Assembly: GCA_944548615.1 (NCBI GenBank)
Contig: OX155971.1
Location: forward strand, 27,082,072-27,146,071
DNA length: 64,000 nt
From: Micropterix aruncella
Taxonomy: Eukaryota; Arthropoda; Insecta; Lepidoptera; Micropterigidae
Direction: 5' to 3'
Below are positions 47,224 to 58,728 of this stretch, piece after piece. The notes under the pieces are model-generated. The model was not told the origin of the DNA, did not search any database, and saw only the letters and a list, made by a program, of their open reading frames with translations. How positions within the stretch are numbered: the stretch's first letter is position 1; the number at the start of each line of letters is the position of its first letter. A program made the position numbers and the translations under genes.

Positions 47224-48200
47224 TGACAAGTTTGGTTCGAACCTTGTCCTTGTTTGGCCATTATTTTAGTCAAAAAGGTCATTATTTGAGAAGCCCTATT
47301 TCTTTTCTAAGTGCATTTGCCGGTGTCAGATTATTGATAACCAACTCCTACCCAACTCAATCATCATCAAGCCTTCCCTGAATTCATATCGAAACATTCA
47401 AACTCGCTTGGACTAGTGAAAACTAGTTTTGCCGGAACGGTTAGGTTAAAAATAGTTTTGACTGATTTTACCTGAAACTGAAATTTGACTGTGCCTAACA
47501 TTTTATAGTAAATTCGTTGTTATCTCAAAATCTTGCACCCACATGAGCACCCGTTTTATGAAGCAACGGAGAAAATTGAACATAACGAGGTCCTTTGTAG
47601 GAGTGCCCCTTTCGCTCATTATAAATGCTGTACGCTGTGTGTTGTATTAAAACGTGAAACAACAGCCATACAAAAATGAGAATGCAGAAAATATTTTCAC
47701 AACGACCACAATGAATAATCAGCTTTGAATGCATGCCACAAGCATTATGTTCAATTTATTTCACCAAGTCAGATGGGGTAAACTATAGTACATTTTGTTC
47801 AAGAGGGCAATGAAACAAAAAATTACAAAAAATTAAATGGGCCAAAAAAAACAAAATATCCAAATGTTTTATTTTAATTCTTAATAGTATCTAATATGTA
47901 ATTTACTTGATGAACAATTAGAAGTACTAATCTCCTGTGAACTACTAATTGTTGATAGAATTTTTCTTGCAATATTATCATTTTTAAAGGATTCTTCTAT
48001 TTTCCGTTTCAATAGTCATTTTATTTTAATCGAGAAAAATAGTTGTCATAGGTTTATTATTAATTGCTATATTATGTATTTCTCGCCTTATTACCTAACA
48101 TAAAGTCCTATATTTTAATATATTATGGCATATATAGAATGCTTGAAAAATAAGTGTCGAAAGGCCATTATTATATAATTCTTATATCAACTAAACCGGC
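47224..48200. other. Unassigned AT-rich DNA
   Basis: No feature recognised. Confidence 0.35.
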
Positions 48201-48227
48201 ACTTGCTTCCATCACTGCGACTATCTC

Positions 48228-48640
48228 CTTTTGCGGATGATTTAAAAATCTTCAAGGGAATGAAGAACTGTGCCGATTGTCAACTGATACAGGAATATTT
48301 GAATCGTTAACTCGTTTTTGTAAACAGCGTAAACTATCTGTAAATGAAGCTAAATGCCATAAAATATCATTCTCGCGAAATATCAATTTGATTCACTTTG
48401 AATATTCATTTGGCAATGATGAACGTTGATGATGAATGAGATGATCCTGGAAGTAGAACGAGTTGATTTAAGGGTCATATAAAATCGTAAGATTTTATTA
48501 GATAAGCACATTGATTCAGTCGTCAACAGGACTTACAGCACCATCGGTTTTATTATGAGAGTTTGTGGATCTCTTAACCCTGCAGTGGTCGCGCCTCAAT
48601 TTGTCAGGCCAGTGGTCACGAAAATTACCTATGTAGGCCA
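48228..48640 (+). pseudogene. Jockey-like LINE RT relic
   Basis: ADDLKIFKGMKNCADCQLIQ is the YADD region. After a shift the reading is RLTRFCKQRKLSVNEAKCHK, then DKHIDSVVNRTYSTIGFIMR and VCGSLNPAVV. The order (ADD, KLSVNxxKCxxxxFxR, DxHIxxxVxxxxxxLGFIxR) matches the RT thumb/connection of Jockey-type LINEs. Several frameshifts and stops. Confidence 0.8.
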
Positions 48641-49436
48641 TATTGATTGATGTATAGTTTGTATTTTATTATGACGCTGTGCAGTAAGTTGTTAATAAAA
48701 AGGAAACCAAAAACCAATTCGAAAAACTCTAGATTGAAAAATATCTTCATGAATTTCGGAATTAAAAACGCTTCGTCGAAGTATGTAGTTTTAGGTAGGT
48801 ACACCAAAGTAGTTGATATTATTGTAAAAATAAAATTCTTCCAGGGCATTCTGAAATTTGAGGTTGGAAATAATATTTCAGCAAATGCGTTTATAACATA
48901 TTATTATTGCTCGCTTCGCGCTTCCACTTTGTTTTAAAATCACATTCGGGCTGATGACGGTGGTTGATTACCATATTTATTGGTTTGTAAAAATTTGCAT
49001 TTCATCTGCGGCAACAAATTTGTTGCGACTTGACAATGAGCGAATCGAAATTGGGAAAACCTCGAGCACCGCGCTGATGAATGCGTAATGTTGTTTCGGC
49101 TCGTTTGGTGTAAAACACGAATTTGAATTATTGTAATTACGAGTGGTTATTGTGAATCAATTGAATTGTTATTTCAATAATGGCGCAGGCTGGAGGTTGT
49201 TGGGTCATAGCTAAAATGACATACTGGAGGGTTCAAAAATTGAACGGTTTATATAGCTGCTTTATTCAGTATTTGCATAGCTGCAATATTGTGAAGAAGA
49301 TTGCTAATTCGACTATAGAATGAAAATAGATACTCGAGCATTACCCTTAGAAAGCTAGCCATCGGAATGAAACTCACGACGACATGTTTTCAACCCTCGA
49401 AAATTTCTTTGTAGCGGGTGTTAGTGCAACTAGAGT
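48641..49436. other. Unassigned AT-rich DNA
   Basis: A 96-codon plus frame (48647-48937) has no recognisable domain. Confidence 0.3.
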
Positions 49437-49532
49437 TACCGACTACAACGGGCGAACCCGTCAGATCAGGAAGCTTTAACGATATTAGATCGTTCTGTCT
49501 CCCGTGAGGTAAGCGTAGAAGACTTTGGACAA
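49437..49532 (+). repeat. R-repeat copy 5, 5' part (outer)
   Basis: From ACCGACTACAACGGGCGAAC, through the hairpin with inner stem AACGAT-ATTAG-ATCGTT, to the 16-bp target AGAAGACTTTGGACAA (49517-49532). Interrupted by copy 6. Confidence 0.85.
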
Positions 49533-50187
49533 CTTGGGTTGTCGACTACAGCGGGCGAGCCCGTTACCTCTAGAAGTTTTAACGATTAGTCGTTCTATCT
49601 CCGTGGAGTGAGCGCAGAAGACTTGAGGACAAAATAGTCCGCCGTCTAGCTACGCCACAAGCCCGTAAGAGGCCAACGCCTTAACCGCGAGATAGCCAGG
49701 AATGTTACCCGGCGGGCTGACACTCACGCCCTTACTTCCAATTGTGACCAGATTACTCCGGTCTCTCGATTGGTTACGAGTTCGAGGTCGCTTGCGCGGT
49801 CCTCTCCCTTACGAAGCGGTGAAACGGTGTATACCGAATCTATCGCGGACCACAGCGTCCTCTGCCCGGCTGTTCACCTAGGAACGGATGGCCGATGGTC
49901 ATTTCAAGAGTAGTCGCCGTAAGGTCCGCAACCACCCCCGCTCTATAGGAAACAGTACTGCTTCCAGACTCCCCCCAGTCGATTGGCTTACGCCGCACGG
50001 TGCGCAGACCGTCCAGGAGCGCCAGAAGGTTGATTCCTAGGGGAAACTGACCATAAGGCCAAAGTCCTACCCAGGCTCGCACTTCATGCGTGGAGGGCGT
50101 CGGATAGGTGTTGACCCGTGAGTGTGACCAACCCTGAACAGAATGGGTCTTCGTGGCCAATTTAGCAAGGGCCCATTGACTCCCCAA
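49533..50187 (+). repeat. R-repeat copy 6 (inner), 655 bp, exact 16-bp TSD
   Basis: Flanked by AGAAGACTTTGGACAA at 49517-49532 and 50188-50203. Starts CTTGGGTTGTCGACTACAGC and ends CCCATTGACTCCCCAA, so both termini carry TTGGG in inverted orientation. Inner stem AACGA-TTAG-TCGTT. This copy defines the family ends. Confidence 0.9.
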
Positions 50188-50735
50188 AGAAGACTTTGGA
50201 CAAAAACAGTCTACCGTCTAGTTAAGCGACACGCCCGTAAGAAGCCAATGCCTTACCGCGAGATAAGCAGGTTAATCAAATAGCGGGCCGACACTCGCGC
50301 CCTTACTTCTAGTTGTAACCAGATTACTCCGGTCTTCAGACTGTTTACAGGTTCGAGGTCGCTTGCGCGGTCCTCTTCCTTACTCAGCGGTGATACCGTG
50401 ACTACCTCATCTATCGCGGACCACGGCGGAACAGTTTCCGTAAGGTAAACTACAACCCCCGCTGTATAGGAGACAGTACAGTTTCCAGACTTCCCAGGCT
50501 GCCGGTCAGAATGCACAATCGATTGGCTGACGCCGCACAGTACAAAAACCGTCCAGGAGCAACCGAAGGTTGAATCTAGGGGAAACTGGCCCGAAGGTCA
50601 GAGTCCTACCATAGCTCGCTTTTCTACGTGGATGCCGCCAGATGGGTGTTGACCCGTGAGTATAACCGACCCTTAACACATGGGTCTTAGTGGTCAAACT
50701 GCAACAGGGCCCATTAGCTCCCAAAGGGTTTTAGT
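50188..50735 (+). repeat. R-repeat copy 5, 3' part (outer)
   Basis: Resumes with the second TSD copy and AAACAGTCTACCGTCTAG, and ends CAGGGCCCATTAGCTCCC followed by AAAGGG. With 49437-49532 it forms one ~640-bp copy. Confidence 0.85.
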
Positions 50736-51639
50736 GCACGCATACTAATGTATATACATTACTAATATTAGTGGTCTATTCAATGAAGGCGACTTTTTTT
50801 GCGTATAATTACATAATTGCATAAATACAGAGATCGGACGCCCGCGAGTTGTCGCAACGAAAAACCATTGATTTGTGGTATTAGCATTCCAGCGGCTATG
50901 GTATAGCATCGACTATAGCATTCCAACGGCTATGGATAACATCGACTATAGATTTGGGTGTAACTTTGAATATCTAGCTATCCACATAAGTTTGAACCCG
51001 TTTCTTGTGGTCTTAGATTTAACCGCTTCAATTTTAGTGGGTAGTCTCAATTCAGATTAGTGACAGCTGTTCATTGAACATTCAGCTGTAAAGTCCTACC
51101 CTGTCTCGTCCATATGAAATAATTGCCGAATTTAGTTCACGAAGCAAATATTACAATCGAGCGCAATATAACTCCTATACAGAATTAGCTTCAAGCGACG
51201 ACTCGCAATAATGAAGAAGAGAATCAATGAGAGGTTCCGCGTTGGCTGAATGATTAAGGCGACCCGCGTCAAAAAATAAAAAAAGTAATTGCTGCTGTCC
51301 CCGGGCGACTTACCGCCAGGCCACGGGCATAGCCTTAAGTCAGACAAATGATCCGGAGGGACGACAAAGACAAAGACAATTGCTGTTTCCCACAGCAACG
51401 CCGCGGGGCACGACAAAAGGACAAGTGTCTTTTATTGGGGTACCAAATCAACGTTGGAACCCCGAGGCGCCCTAGTAGACAGCTGAGGTCGTTACCGAAG
51501 CATTGATGTGGAGCGCTGCGAAAATATAATGAAGTCGAACCCTGGTCACAAGAGACAAGGGTTCAGTATTTCGAGATTAATATTAGGCTAGTCTGGGGAC
51601 AATAGAGACAAGACGACAATTGAAATATACTTGTATAGA
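50736..51639. other. Unassigned, with small tandem repeat and SINE-like word
   Basis: A ~43-bp tandem pair at about 50880-50950 (TAGCATTCCAGCGGCTATGG, TAGCATTCCAACGGCTATGG). TTGGCTGAATGATTAAGGCG at 51241-51260 resembles a tRNA-Ser/Leu A-box region, but no matching B box is clear. No gene recognised. Confidence 0.3.
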
Positions 51640-51755
51640 TTGTGGATACTGCGGACGAAGTCGTTATCTCAGGAAGTTGTAACGATCTTGCCGTCCTATG
51701 ACCCTGAGATTAGCGGTAATATTTTGGGACCTGATATCTACAGTAGGACGCTGTC
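51640..51755 (+). repeat. R-repeat copy 7, 5' fragment, diverged
   Basis: TATCTCAGGAAGTTGTAACG followed by CCCTGAGATTAGCGG: the hairpin region of the family only. Confidence 0.5.
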
Positions 51756-52165
51756 GACTACAACGGGCGTCCCTGTCACCCCAGGCTGGTATAACGATAT
51801 GTCATCATTCTTTCAGCCGTGGGATGAACGTAGAGACAATATACTGTCTAGCTCCACCAACAAGCCCGTTAGAGGCCAACGCCTTACGGCGGGGCACCGG
51901 AAAATACCCAGCAGGCAGCCTCGCCCTCTAGCTACCAGATTTGGAAGGATATCTCCGTCTGGAATCAACCTTTAGTATACCTCCGTCCTCCCGACTGGTC
52001 ACAGGTTCGAAGTCACTTGCGCGACCTCTACCTCCCGTATGTTCAGCGGTGATTCGGTTTGAATTTATTGCGGACCAAAGGCATCTTTTGGCCGGATCTG
52101 AATTCAGGATCGTGGGTAACCTAATGTCATTTCAAGAGTGGTTGATGGCAGGTGAACATCCACCC
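51756..52165 (+). repeat. R-repeat copy 8, 5' part (subfamily 2)
   Basis: CTGTCGACTACAACGGGCGT, then the hairpin CACCCCA GGCTG (51777-51788) with CAGCC G TGGGATG (51814-51826), where subfamily 1 has CACCTCA GGAAG / CTCCC G TGAGGTG. Runs to ATCCACCCCCG and is then interrupted by inverted copies. Its 3' part is 53220-53450. Confidence 0.8.
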
Positions 52166-52537
52166 CCGTTGGCAGGTGAACATCCATCCGATCCCGGTTC
52201 AGAGTCGGGCAAAGGACGCCTTGGTCCGCGATAGATTCGGCGTACACCGTTTCACGGCTTCGTAAGGGAGAGGACCGCGCAAGCGACCTCGAACTCGGAA
52301 CCAATCGAGACACCGGAGAAATCTGGTCACAATTGGAAGCAAGGGCGCGAGTGTCGGCCCGCCAGGTAACATCACTGTCTATCTCGCGGAAAAAGGCATT
52401 GGTCTCTTGCGGGTTGTGACGTAGCTAGACGTTGGATTGTATTGTCCAAAGTCTTCTACGCTCACTGCAGGGCGACAGAACGAAAAATCGTTAAAACGTC
52501 CTGTGGTGACGGGCTCGCCCGTTGTAGTTGACACCGC
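52166..52537 (-). repeat. R-repeat copy 9, inverted, 3' half missing
   Basis: From ATCCATCCGATCCCGG to GTTGACACCGC. Hairpin, read on the minus strand: CACCACA GGACG / CGCCC TGCAGTG (52463-52508). A 16-bp direct repeat, GGCAGGTGAACATCCA, occurs twice just left of it (52147-52162 and 52171-52186) with only 8 bp between copies. Confidence 0.75.
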
Positions 52538-52553
52538 AAGATGTTAGTCAGAG

Positions 52554-53219
52554 TTGGGAGCTAACGGGCCCATGATGAGGTGGCCACGATGACCCATGTG
52601 CTTCAGGGTCGGTCACACTCACGGGTCAACACCCATCCGACGGCCTCCACGCACGGGGTGCGATCCTGGGTAGGACACTGGGTCAACCAGTCTCCCCTGG
52701 GAATCAAACCTCTGGCGCTCCTGGACGGTCTGCGCACCGAGCGGCGCAAGCCAATCGATTGTGCTCTCCGACTAACAGTCGGGGAAGTCTGGGAACTGTA
52801 TTGTTTCCTATAGAGCGGGGGTGGTTGCCTACCTTACGGCGACTGCTCTTGAAATGACCATTGGCCATCCGATCCTGGATGAAAAGCCGGGCAAAGGACG
52901 CCTTGGTCCGCGATAGATTCGGTATACTCCGTTTCACCGCTTCGTAAGGGAGAGGACCGCGCAAGCGACCTCGAACTCGGAACCAATTGAGAGACCGGAG
53001 AAACCTGGTCACAATTGGAAGTGAGGGCGCGAGTATCTCGAGCCCGCCAGGTTTATTCCTGGCTAACTCGCGGTAAGGCGTTGGACTCTCACGGGTTGTG
53101 ACGTAGCTAGACGTTGGATTGTATTGTCCAAAGTCTTCTACGCTCACTGCAGGGCGATAGAACGAATAATCGTTAAAACGTCCTGTGGTGACGGGCCTGC
53201 CCGTTGTAGTTGACACCGC
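52554..53219 (-). repeat. R-repeat copy 10, inverted, 666 bp, exact 16-bp TSD
   Basis: Flanked by AAGATGTTAGTCAGAG at 52538-52553 and 53220-53235. Plus-strand ends are TTGGGAGCTAACGGGCCC and GTAGTTGACACCGC. Inner stem AACGA-TTAT-TCGTT. A minus-strand frame of 170 codons (53216 to 52704) spans most of the element without a stop. It has no recognisable domain. Confidence 0.9.
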
Positions 53220-53450
53220 AAGATGTTAGTCAGAGTGCACAGTCGATTGGCTTACGCCGCACGGTGCGCAGACCGTCCGGAGCGCCAGAAGGTTGATTTC
53301 CAGGGGAAACTGACCATAAGGCCAGAGTCCTACCCAGGCTCGCACTTCATGCGTGGAGGCCGTCGGATAGGTGTTGACCCATGAGTGTGACCAACCCTGA
53401 ATAGAATGGGTCTTCGTGGCCAACTCAGCAAGGGCCAATTAACTCCCGTA
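53220..53450 (+). repeat. R-repeat copy 8, 3' part
   Basis: Continues the plus-oriented copy from GTTAGTCAGAGTGCACAG to AGGGCCAATTAACTCCC, completing copy 8. Confidence 0.8.
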
Positions 53451-53839
53451 GCAGGTAAAGTTCTTGACTGGGTTCAGCAGTAAAAATATCTCGGTGCATG
53501 TGTGAATGAAATATGGGACTCCGATCAAGAAATTAAGACCCGGATAGAAATCGCCCGTGCATCATTCAATAAAAAGAGAAAGTCTCATGTTGCCGGCAAA
53601 TTAATCTAAGACTCAGAACTCGTACCCTGCATTGCTACATCTGGCCAGTGGTTGTGTACGGCAGCGAAGCGTGGACCAAAAAAGAAGACAAGAAATTTGT
53701 TGCTCGCCGTCAAAAAGCGCAAGATTGAATATCTGGGCACGTGCTGCGGCATAACAGATATCAGCTGCTCCAATTGATGGTCAAAATTTAGGGTAAACGG
53801 CGTCATGGAAGGAGGACAAAGTCGTAGCTGTGCAATTTC

Positions 53840-54448
53840 AGAGAGTCGACCGGGATCAAATTTCTAGGAATTTACATCGATGAAAATATGTCATGGAAAA
53901 CCCATGTAGACCAGCTTAAGTCAAAATTATGTTCAGCTTGCTATGCGGTATCCAGATTAAGAAAAATATTGGACGAAAAGGAAACTGTGAGTGCATACTA
54001 TTCTCTGGTTGAATCCCACTTGAGATATGGGATTTTATTGTGGGCAAATGCCACTGATATTAAAGAGGTATTTATTTTACAAAAAAGGGCCGTGAGAGCA
54101 ATACGCGGATTAAATAGAAGAGAATCTTGCAAACCACTATTTCGTGAACTAAAGATCCCCACCGTTTATACCATACTTATTCACGAAAGCCTGTGCGAAT
54201 TTTATAAAAATAATGGAAAGCACCAAACTCTTGCCCACATACATTCCCACAATACAAGGCACAAATCGATGTATACTCATAATTCTATACCTGCAACATC
54301 AGAATTTCAAAGGACAGCTCAATACAGAAGCATAACATTTTATAACAGGTTACCAGATGAATTAAGAAATATTCAAACATATGCACTATTTAAAAAACTT
54401 ACCAAGGAATTTTTACTGCAAAAATGTTTATATGGCACGGACTTTTAA
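53840..54448 (+). pseudogene. LINE-D reverse transcriptase C-terminal part
   Basis: About 200 codons: KFLGIYIDENMSWKTHVDQL, KSKLCSACYAVSRLRKIL, SHLRYGILLWANATD, LQKRAVRAIRGLNRRESCKP, then a C-terminal TFYNRLPDELRNIQTYALFK block and a stop at 54446-54448. This is the RT connection/C-terminus of a CR1/Jockey-group LINE. It is 5'-truncated downstream of the catalytic palm and otherwise uninterrupted from 53888. Confidence 0.85.
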
Positions 54449-54942
54449 AATTTTATATTCACAATTGACTACTTGTTTATTTTATTTATTTTTTATTTTT
54501 TTTAACTTCCATTTTAATCCTATTCTGAACACTTCATTTTATAGACAATTTACTTACTAATTATGTAACATGATTTAGGAATTATTGCTTTTATTTTTAT
54601 ATTTTTACTCTGATTATTAATTGATGCTTTCCAAATTGGACTCCTTGATTATTATTATTATTATTGTTTTTTTTATTTGAAGATTCATACTTTTTTTTTA
54701 TTTTTGGATTTGGTATTTCTATTTTTGATATTTATAAATGATCTTTTTAATATTTAGACAATGTAGGTAATGGTTGATTTTGTATAGTTTATTGACTTTC
54801 AGATTTCTAACGTGATTTAATTTTATTTTTGCCAGATATATGATATGTTTAAAATATGAATATTATAAAAAATAGATTTATTAATTGTAAGTTCTATACC
54901 CTTACCGGGTTTTTTGGAATAAATAAACTTTGAACTTTTAAC
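54449..54942 (+). other. LINE-D 3' UTR
   Basis: T-rich UTR ending ACCCTTACCGGGTTTTTTGG, AATAAATAAACTTTGAAC. The ACCC(n)CGGGTTT hairpin near the 3' end recurs at 62831-62850 (ACCCAGATCGGGTTT) in another LINE tail, so it is probably a 3'-end recognition structure shared by related LINEs. Confidence 0.6.
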
Positions 54943-56189
54943 ATCAGTACGGAACAGCTCTTCCGGATGGCGCAAGACCGAAAACAAAATTTCAGAGCTA
55001 ACGACCAACCTCCAGTAATAGAGGCACTTCAAGAATATGTACACATAATATTCTGTGCCAAAAGAGAAAAGAGTATGATTTGTTGAATTACTCTTTTCCC
55101 GAATATGCTGATCATAAATTACCATCAAGCACTGATGTAAATAAACATGGTCTAGTCGCCTAAATGTAATTGGAACGCAATTTATCAAGTCTCGCTTTCG
55201 ACATTTATTAATAGTCGCTGCTGCGAAAAATAAGTTTTGGCAATACGAGTATATGACACTTAAACCAAGTCGAGAAATTGTATCGCTTTATCATACTTTG
55301 GTGTACATTTATAAAAGTGGGCAAATTGTACTAATAAATCTTTGAATGGGGAGTGTTTGGAGAAAGTAAACACACTTAAGTGATTAAATTTAAAACCAAC
55401 AATGAAATCTCTAGGATAAACTTCTATTTTTAAGCTATTGCATAGCTTTTATCGCGGGCCTAGGCCAGCGCGGCGACCGAATGAAGAAATTTCTTAACGA
55501 ATATTAATGATTTTAAACTGATAATACCGTCTAAACGAGTACTGCTTACGATTCGAAAAAAATATATGTTAAACAACAACATTTTGCTAATATTCTTAGC
55601 TTTGAATATTTTAGATTTTGTTTATATTACATGGTGTAATTAATTTGTGAAATTAGGTCTAACCGAACACAAAAACGACTACTACGCAAATACTATCTGG
55701 CGTATTATTATGAAACCTGCACCATTTTAAAGATAATTTAATTATCTATCTTTTTATCTACGATTTTTTTCGAATAGTAGTTTTTTCGAATAATATCCGT
55801 TTTTTTTGCTTTATCGAATAAAAAATTCGTTCGCGGCGCTCTATCGGAAGACGATTAAATTATTCAACGTTTTCCGATAATAATTTTCGTTTCCGATAGA
55901 GCGCAGTTACGTTTTCCGATAGAGCACAGTTATCTGATATCAGAAAAAATAAAATAAATAAATAATTATAATTGCAAAGGTTGTTAAAAAATGCTATGCA
56001 ATAGCTTTACCGCGGCAGTCCCCGAGTGCCACACGTATTTTTAATATGAAACGTCATTAATTATTTGTTGAACCATTGTAATATACAGGGTTGATTAAGG
56101 AAATGGGAAATTTCGAACATCTAAGTTGGTAACACTGTAGTGTCCGAAGTTGTTCGGAATCGATGCGTATTTGTTGAAACCGATGCGCG
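54943..56189. other. Unassigned; short inverted/direct repeat cluster
   Basis: GCGCTCTATCGGAA (55836-55849) is inverted as TTCCGATAGAGCGC (55891-55904) and repeated again as TTCCGATAGAGCAC (55913-55926). Nothing else recognised. Confidence 0.4.
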
Positions 56190-56310
56190 TTGCCATGTAA
56201 TCATGAAGCTTTGGATTGGTGCGAATGCGCAATCGCTATGAGAGCGTTTTACAATCAGCGTGATAGTGTGACTCCTGAGCAAAGGATATTACTAGGTAGT
56301 ATTTCAACAA
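56190..56310 (+). pseudogene. DUF4817-type HTH domain relic, part 1
   Basis: CECAIAMRAFYNQRDSVTPE, QRILLG: start of the helix-turn-helix DUF4817 domain found in many multi-copy, transposon-linked insect proteins. The reading continues at 57601 after a 1.29-kb insertion. AGTATTTCAACA lies at both breakpoints (56298-56309 and 57601-57612), a 12-bp duplication. Confidence 0.65.
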
Positions 56311-56313
56311 ATA

Positions 56314-56906
56314 GAGCTGTCAACTACAACGGGCGAACCCGTCACCTCTGGGAGTTTAAACGATATTGGATCATTCTGTCTTTCGTGAGGTGAGCGCAGA
56401 AGACTTGAGACGAAAAATAATCCACTGCCTAGTTACGCCACTCGCCCGTTAGAGGCCAACGCCTTACAGTGAGGCACCGGGAAAGGTAACCAGTGGGCAG
56501 CCTCGCACCTTGATCAGTTTGGAAGGATATATTCGTGTGGAATTAACCTTCAGGATACATCCTGGTCCTGACTGGTTACAGGATCGATGTCGCTTGCACG
56601 CTACTCTCCCTTACGTAGCGGTGATACGGTGTCTACCGAATCTATCGCGGACCACAGCATCCTTTGCCCGGCTGATTCACCCGGGATCGAGTGGCCGAAT
56701 AGTCATTTCAAGAGCAGTTCCCGTAAGGTTAACAACTATCCCCGCTCTATAGAAAACCTTGCTGTTTCCAGATTCCCCCGGCTATTTGTCGGAATGAGCA
56801 ATCGATTGGCTGACGCCGCACGTTGGATGTTGACCCGTGCGTTTGTCCGATCCTAAACAACAGGTTCTTAGTGGCCAAACTGCAGCAGGGCTCATTAGCT
56901 CCCCAA
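56314..56906 (+). repeat. R-repeat copy 11
   Basis: GAGCTGTCAACTACAACGGG to CTCATTAGCTCCCCAA. Hairpin CACCTCTGGGAG ... TGAGGTG. Inserted in the DUF4817 relic. Confidence 0.8.
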
Positions 56907-57600
56907 GGGTATTTTATTTTATTTTTATTTTTCGGAAAACTTACAGCGTTTTAAACTTAATGCTAACACATATTATGCAAATCTAAGGCCAACTAAAAGT
57001 TTTCACAATTAAACTAAATCTATTGTTACAGTGCAACGAGCTTTAAAAAAATGCAGGTTTAAGTAAGGGGAAAGGGATAGGGAAGCCGCATTATGAGTAA
57101 TGAAGATGTATTTAAGATATATGATGATATATAAAATACATACATATATAAATCCATACACGTGCACAAATAATAAATTAATATAAATAATACGACAAGG
57201 TAATAATAAAATGTAAAAGTATAGTTAATATAAATATATATAATATAAATCACAATGTATTTATAATGTTAATATACATATGAACTTTTGTAGAAAATAT
57301 TATAAAATATTATACTGGCTAGAAAGCATTGTTATAGTGTAGTGAACAATGCCACAGCCTGCGTACGTAACGGACGAAGAAATACCAATTAAACCCGAAG
57401 GCTGTTTATCGTATTTCTAATTTCTTCGAAGCAAGTATTTGAAGATAAATTAGAAATATCCAAATATTGAAAATTTATGTTATATGATCGAAGTGCTCTA
57501 TAAAAATACATATTTTGACCATAATTGGTATTGACTCTCGGTAGATAAAATAAGTCCCGAGCCCTTGTCTTATTATTATAAGCCCTTGTCTTATCTTATT
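56907..57600 (-). repeat. Reversed A-tailed insertion after R-repeat copy 11
   Basis: Starts with a T-rich run (TATTTTATTTTATTTTTATT), the reverse of a LINE/SINE tail, followed by ~650 bp of AT-rich sequence with no recognisable coding. Ends at the second AGTATTTCAACA. Confidence 0.5.
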
Positions 57601-57828
57601 AGTATTTCAACAGCATTATCAGCTTGGACTTCATGGACGTTTCTTATCTGATCATGCAGTTGCAACGTGGGCGCGTAATTTTGAAGAAGCTTGTTCAGCC
57701 TTGATTCATTCTCCAGGTGGACGTCGCGTTCCTTTGCGTTCATTCATCCAGGTGGCATTCAAACGGTACGTATCCCAGAGAACATTGCAGCTATTCGAGT
57801 TTCATCAAGAGGAGCCCTCGCCGCTCTG
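57601..57828 (+). pseudogene. DUF4817-type HTH domain relic, part 2
   Basis: FQQHYQLGLHGRFLSDHAVA, TWARNFEEACSALIHSPGGR, then (frame-shifted) PENIAAIRVSSRGALAA. This order (FxxHFxxxxxxxxPxxxxIxxWxxxFEETGSxxxxxxGGRxxxxRTPENI) is the DUF4817 pattern. It is interrupted again at ~57828 by LINE RT sequence. Confidence 0.7.
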
Positions 57829-58728
57829 TTCGACAATTCCCCAGGGATCTCATCTTGGCCCTTTTCTTTTTACCTTATACCTAAACGATATTGGACTCTG
57901 TTTTAAGAAATCACATCACTTGGATTACGCAGATGATACAAAAATATTAAGTGTCCCGAAGATTGTGTAGACTTACAGAAAGATTTATTATTATTTGAAC
58001 AATAATATAATGAGAATCAATTAATTTTCAATACAAATAAATGCAACGTTATAACATTCACCAGAAAACATTATTAAATCATAGACAACTACAATATCGC
58101 CGGTAAAAACTTGACTCGAGTAACCAATATCGTGATCTGGGCATTACCTTGGATCCATTCCATTACCAAGCTGCACTTTAATCTTCATATTGATAAGGTC
58201 GTATCTAAGGCTGTCAAACAACTTGGAATGATTCTACGCATAGGTAAACCTCTTACCAGAGGCAAAACTTTCAAACTACTCTACAATGCATACGTTCGTA
58301 GCGTTCTAGAATTCGGAAGCGTAGTTTGGAATCCCCAATATGCTGTTCATATAGATAGGATTGAGAGGGTGCAAAAGAGATTCTTAAAATAATTGTACTT
58401 TCGGACAGGTAACATGTCTACAGATTATGCAGAGAGAGCGACAAAACACAAAGTACACTCTTTGTATGCAAGACGTGCCTTCTCAGAAAATATTTTCCTA
58501 TATAAAATTTTAAATATTAATTCTGCACCCCTTTTAGGCAAAATTCTTTTTAAAATTCCTCGGTCTCCCTCTTCTCGTTTAAAAGATACATTTTATATAC
58601 CCTCTTTTCGCATGAACTATACGAAAATTACCTTTTTCAGACGGTCACGTTTACATTATAATAAAGCTTCGAATGAGCTTGACATAGTTTCCGACACGTT
58701 GGCTAAAACTAATTTTAGAAAAAAATAG
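57829..58728 (+). pseudogene. LINE-E (Jockey/R1-like) RT relic
   Basis: STIPQGSHLGPFLFTLYLND and LDYADDTKILSV (RT palm, YADD), then HFNLHIDKVVSKAVKQLGMI, TFKLLYNAYVRSVLEFGSVV, WNPQYAVHIDRIERVQKRFL, a stop at 58390-58392, then YAERATKHKVHSLYARRAFS through to a stop at 58726-58728. The motif order fits Jockey-type LINEs. Several frame changes; dead. Confidence 0.85.

Noticed and set aside
51228..51340. Possible tRNA-Ser/Leu-like SINE (TTGGCTGAATGATTAAGGCG)
   Set aside because: The A-box-like word is present, but no B box occurs at the right distance.
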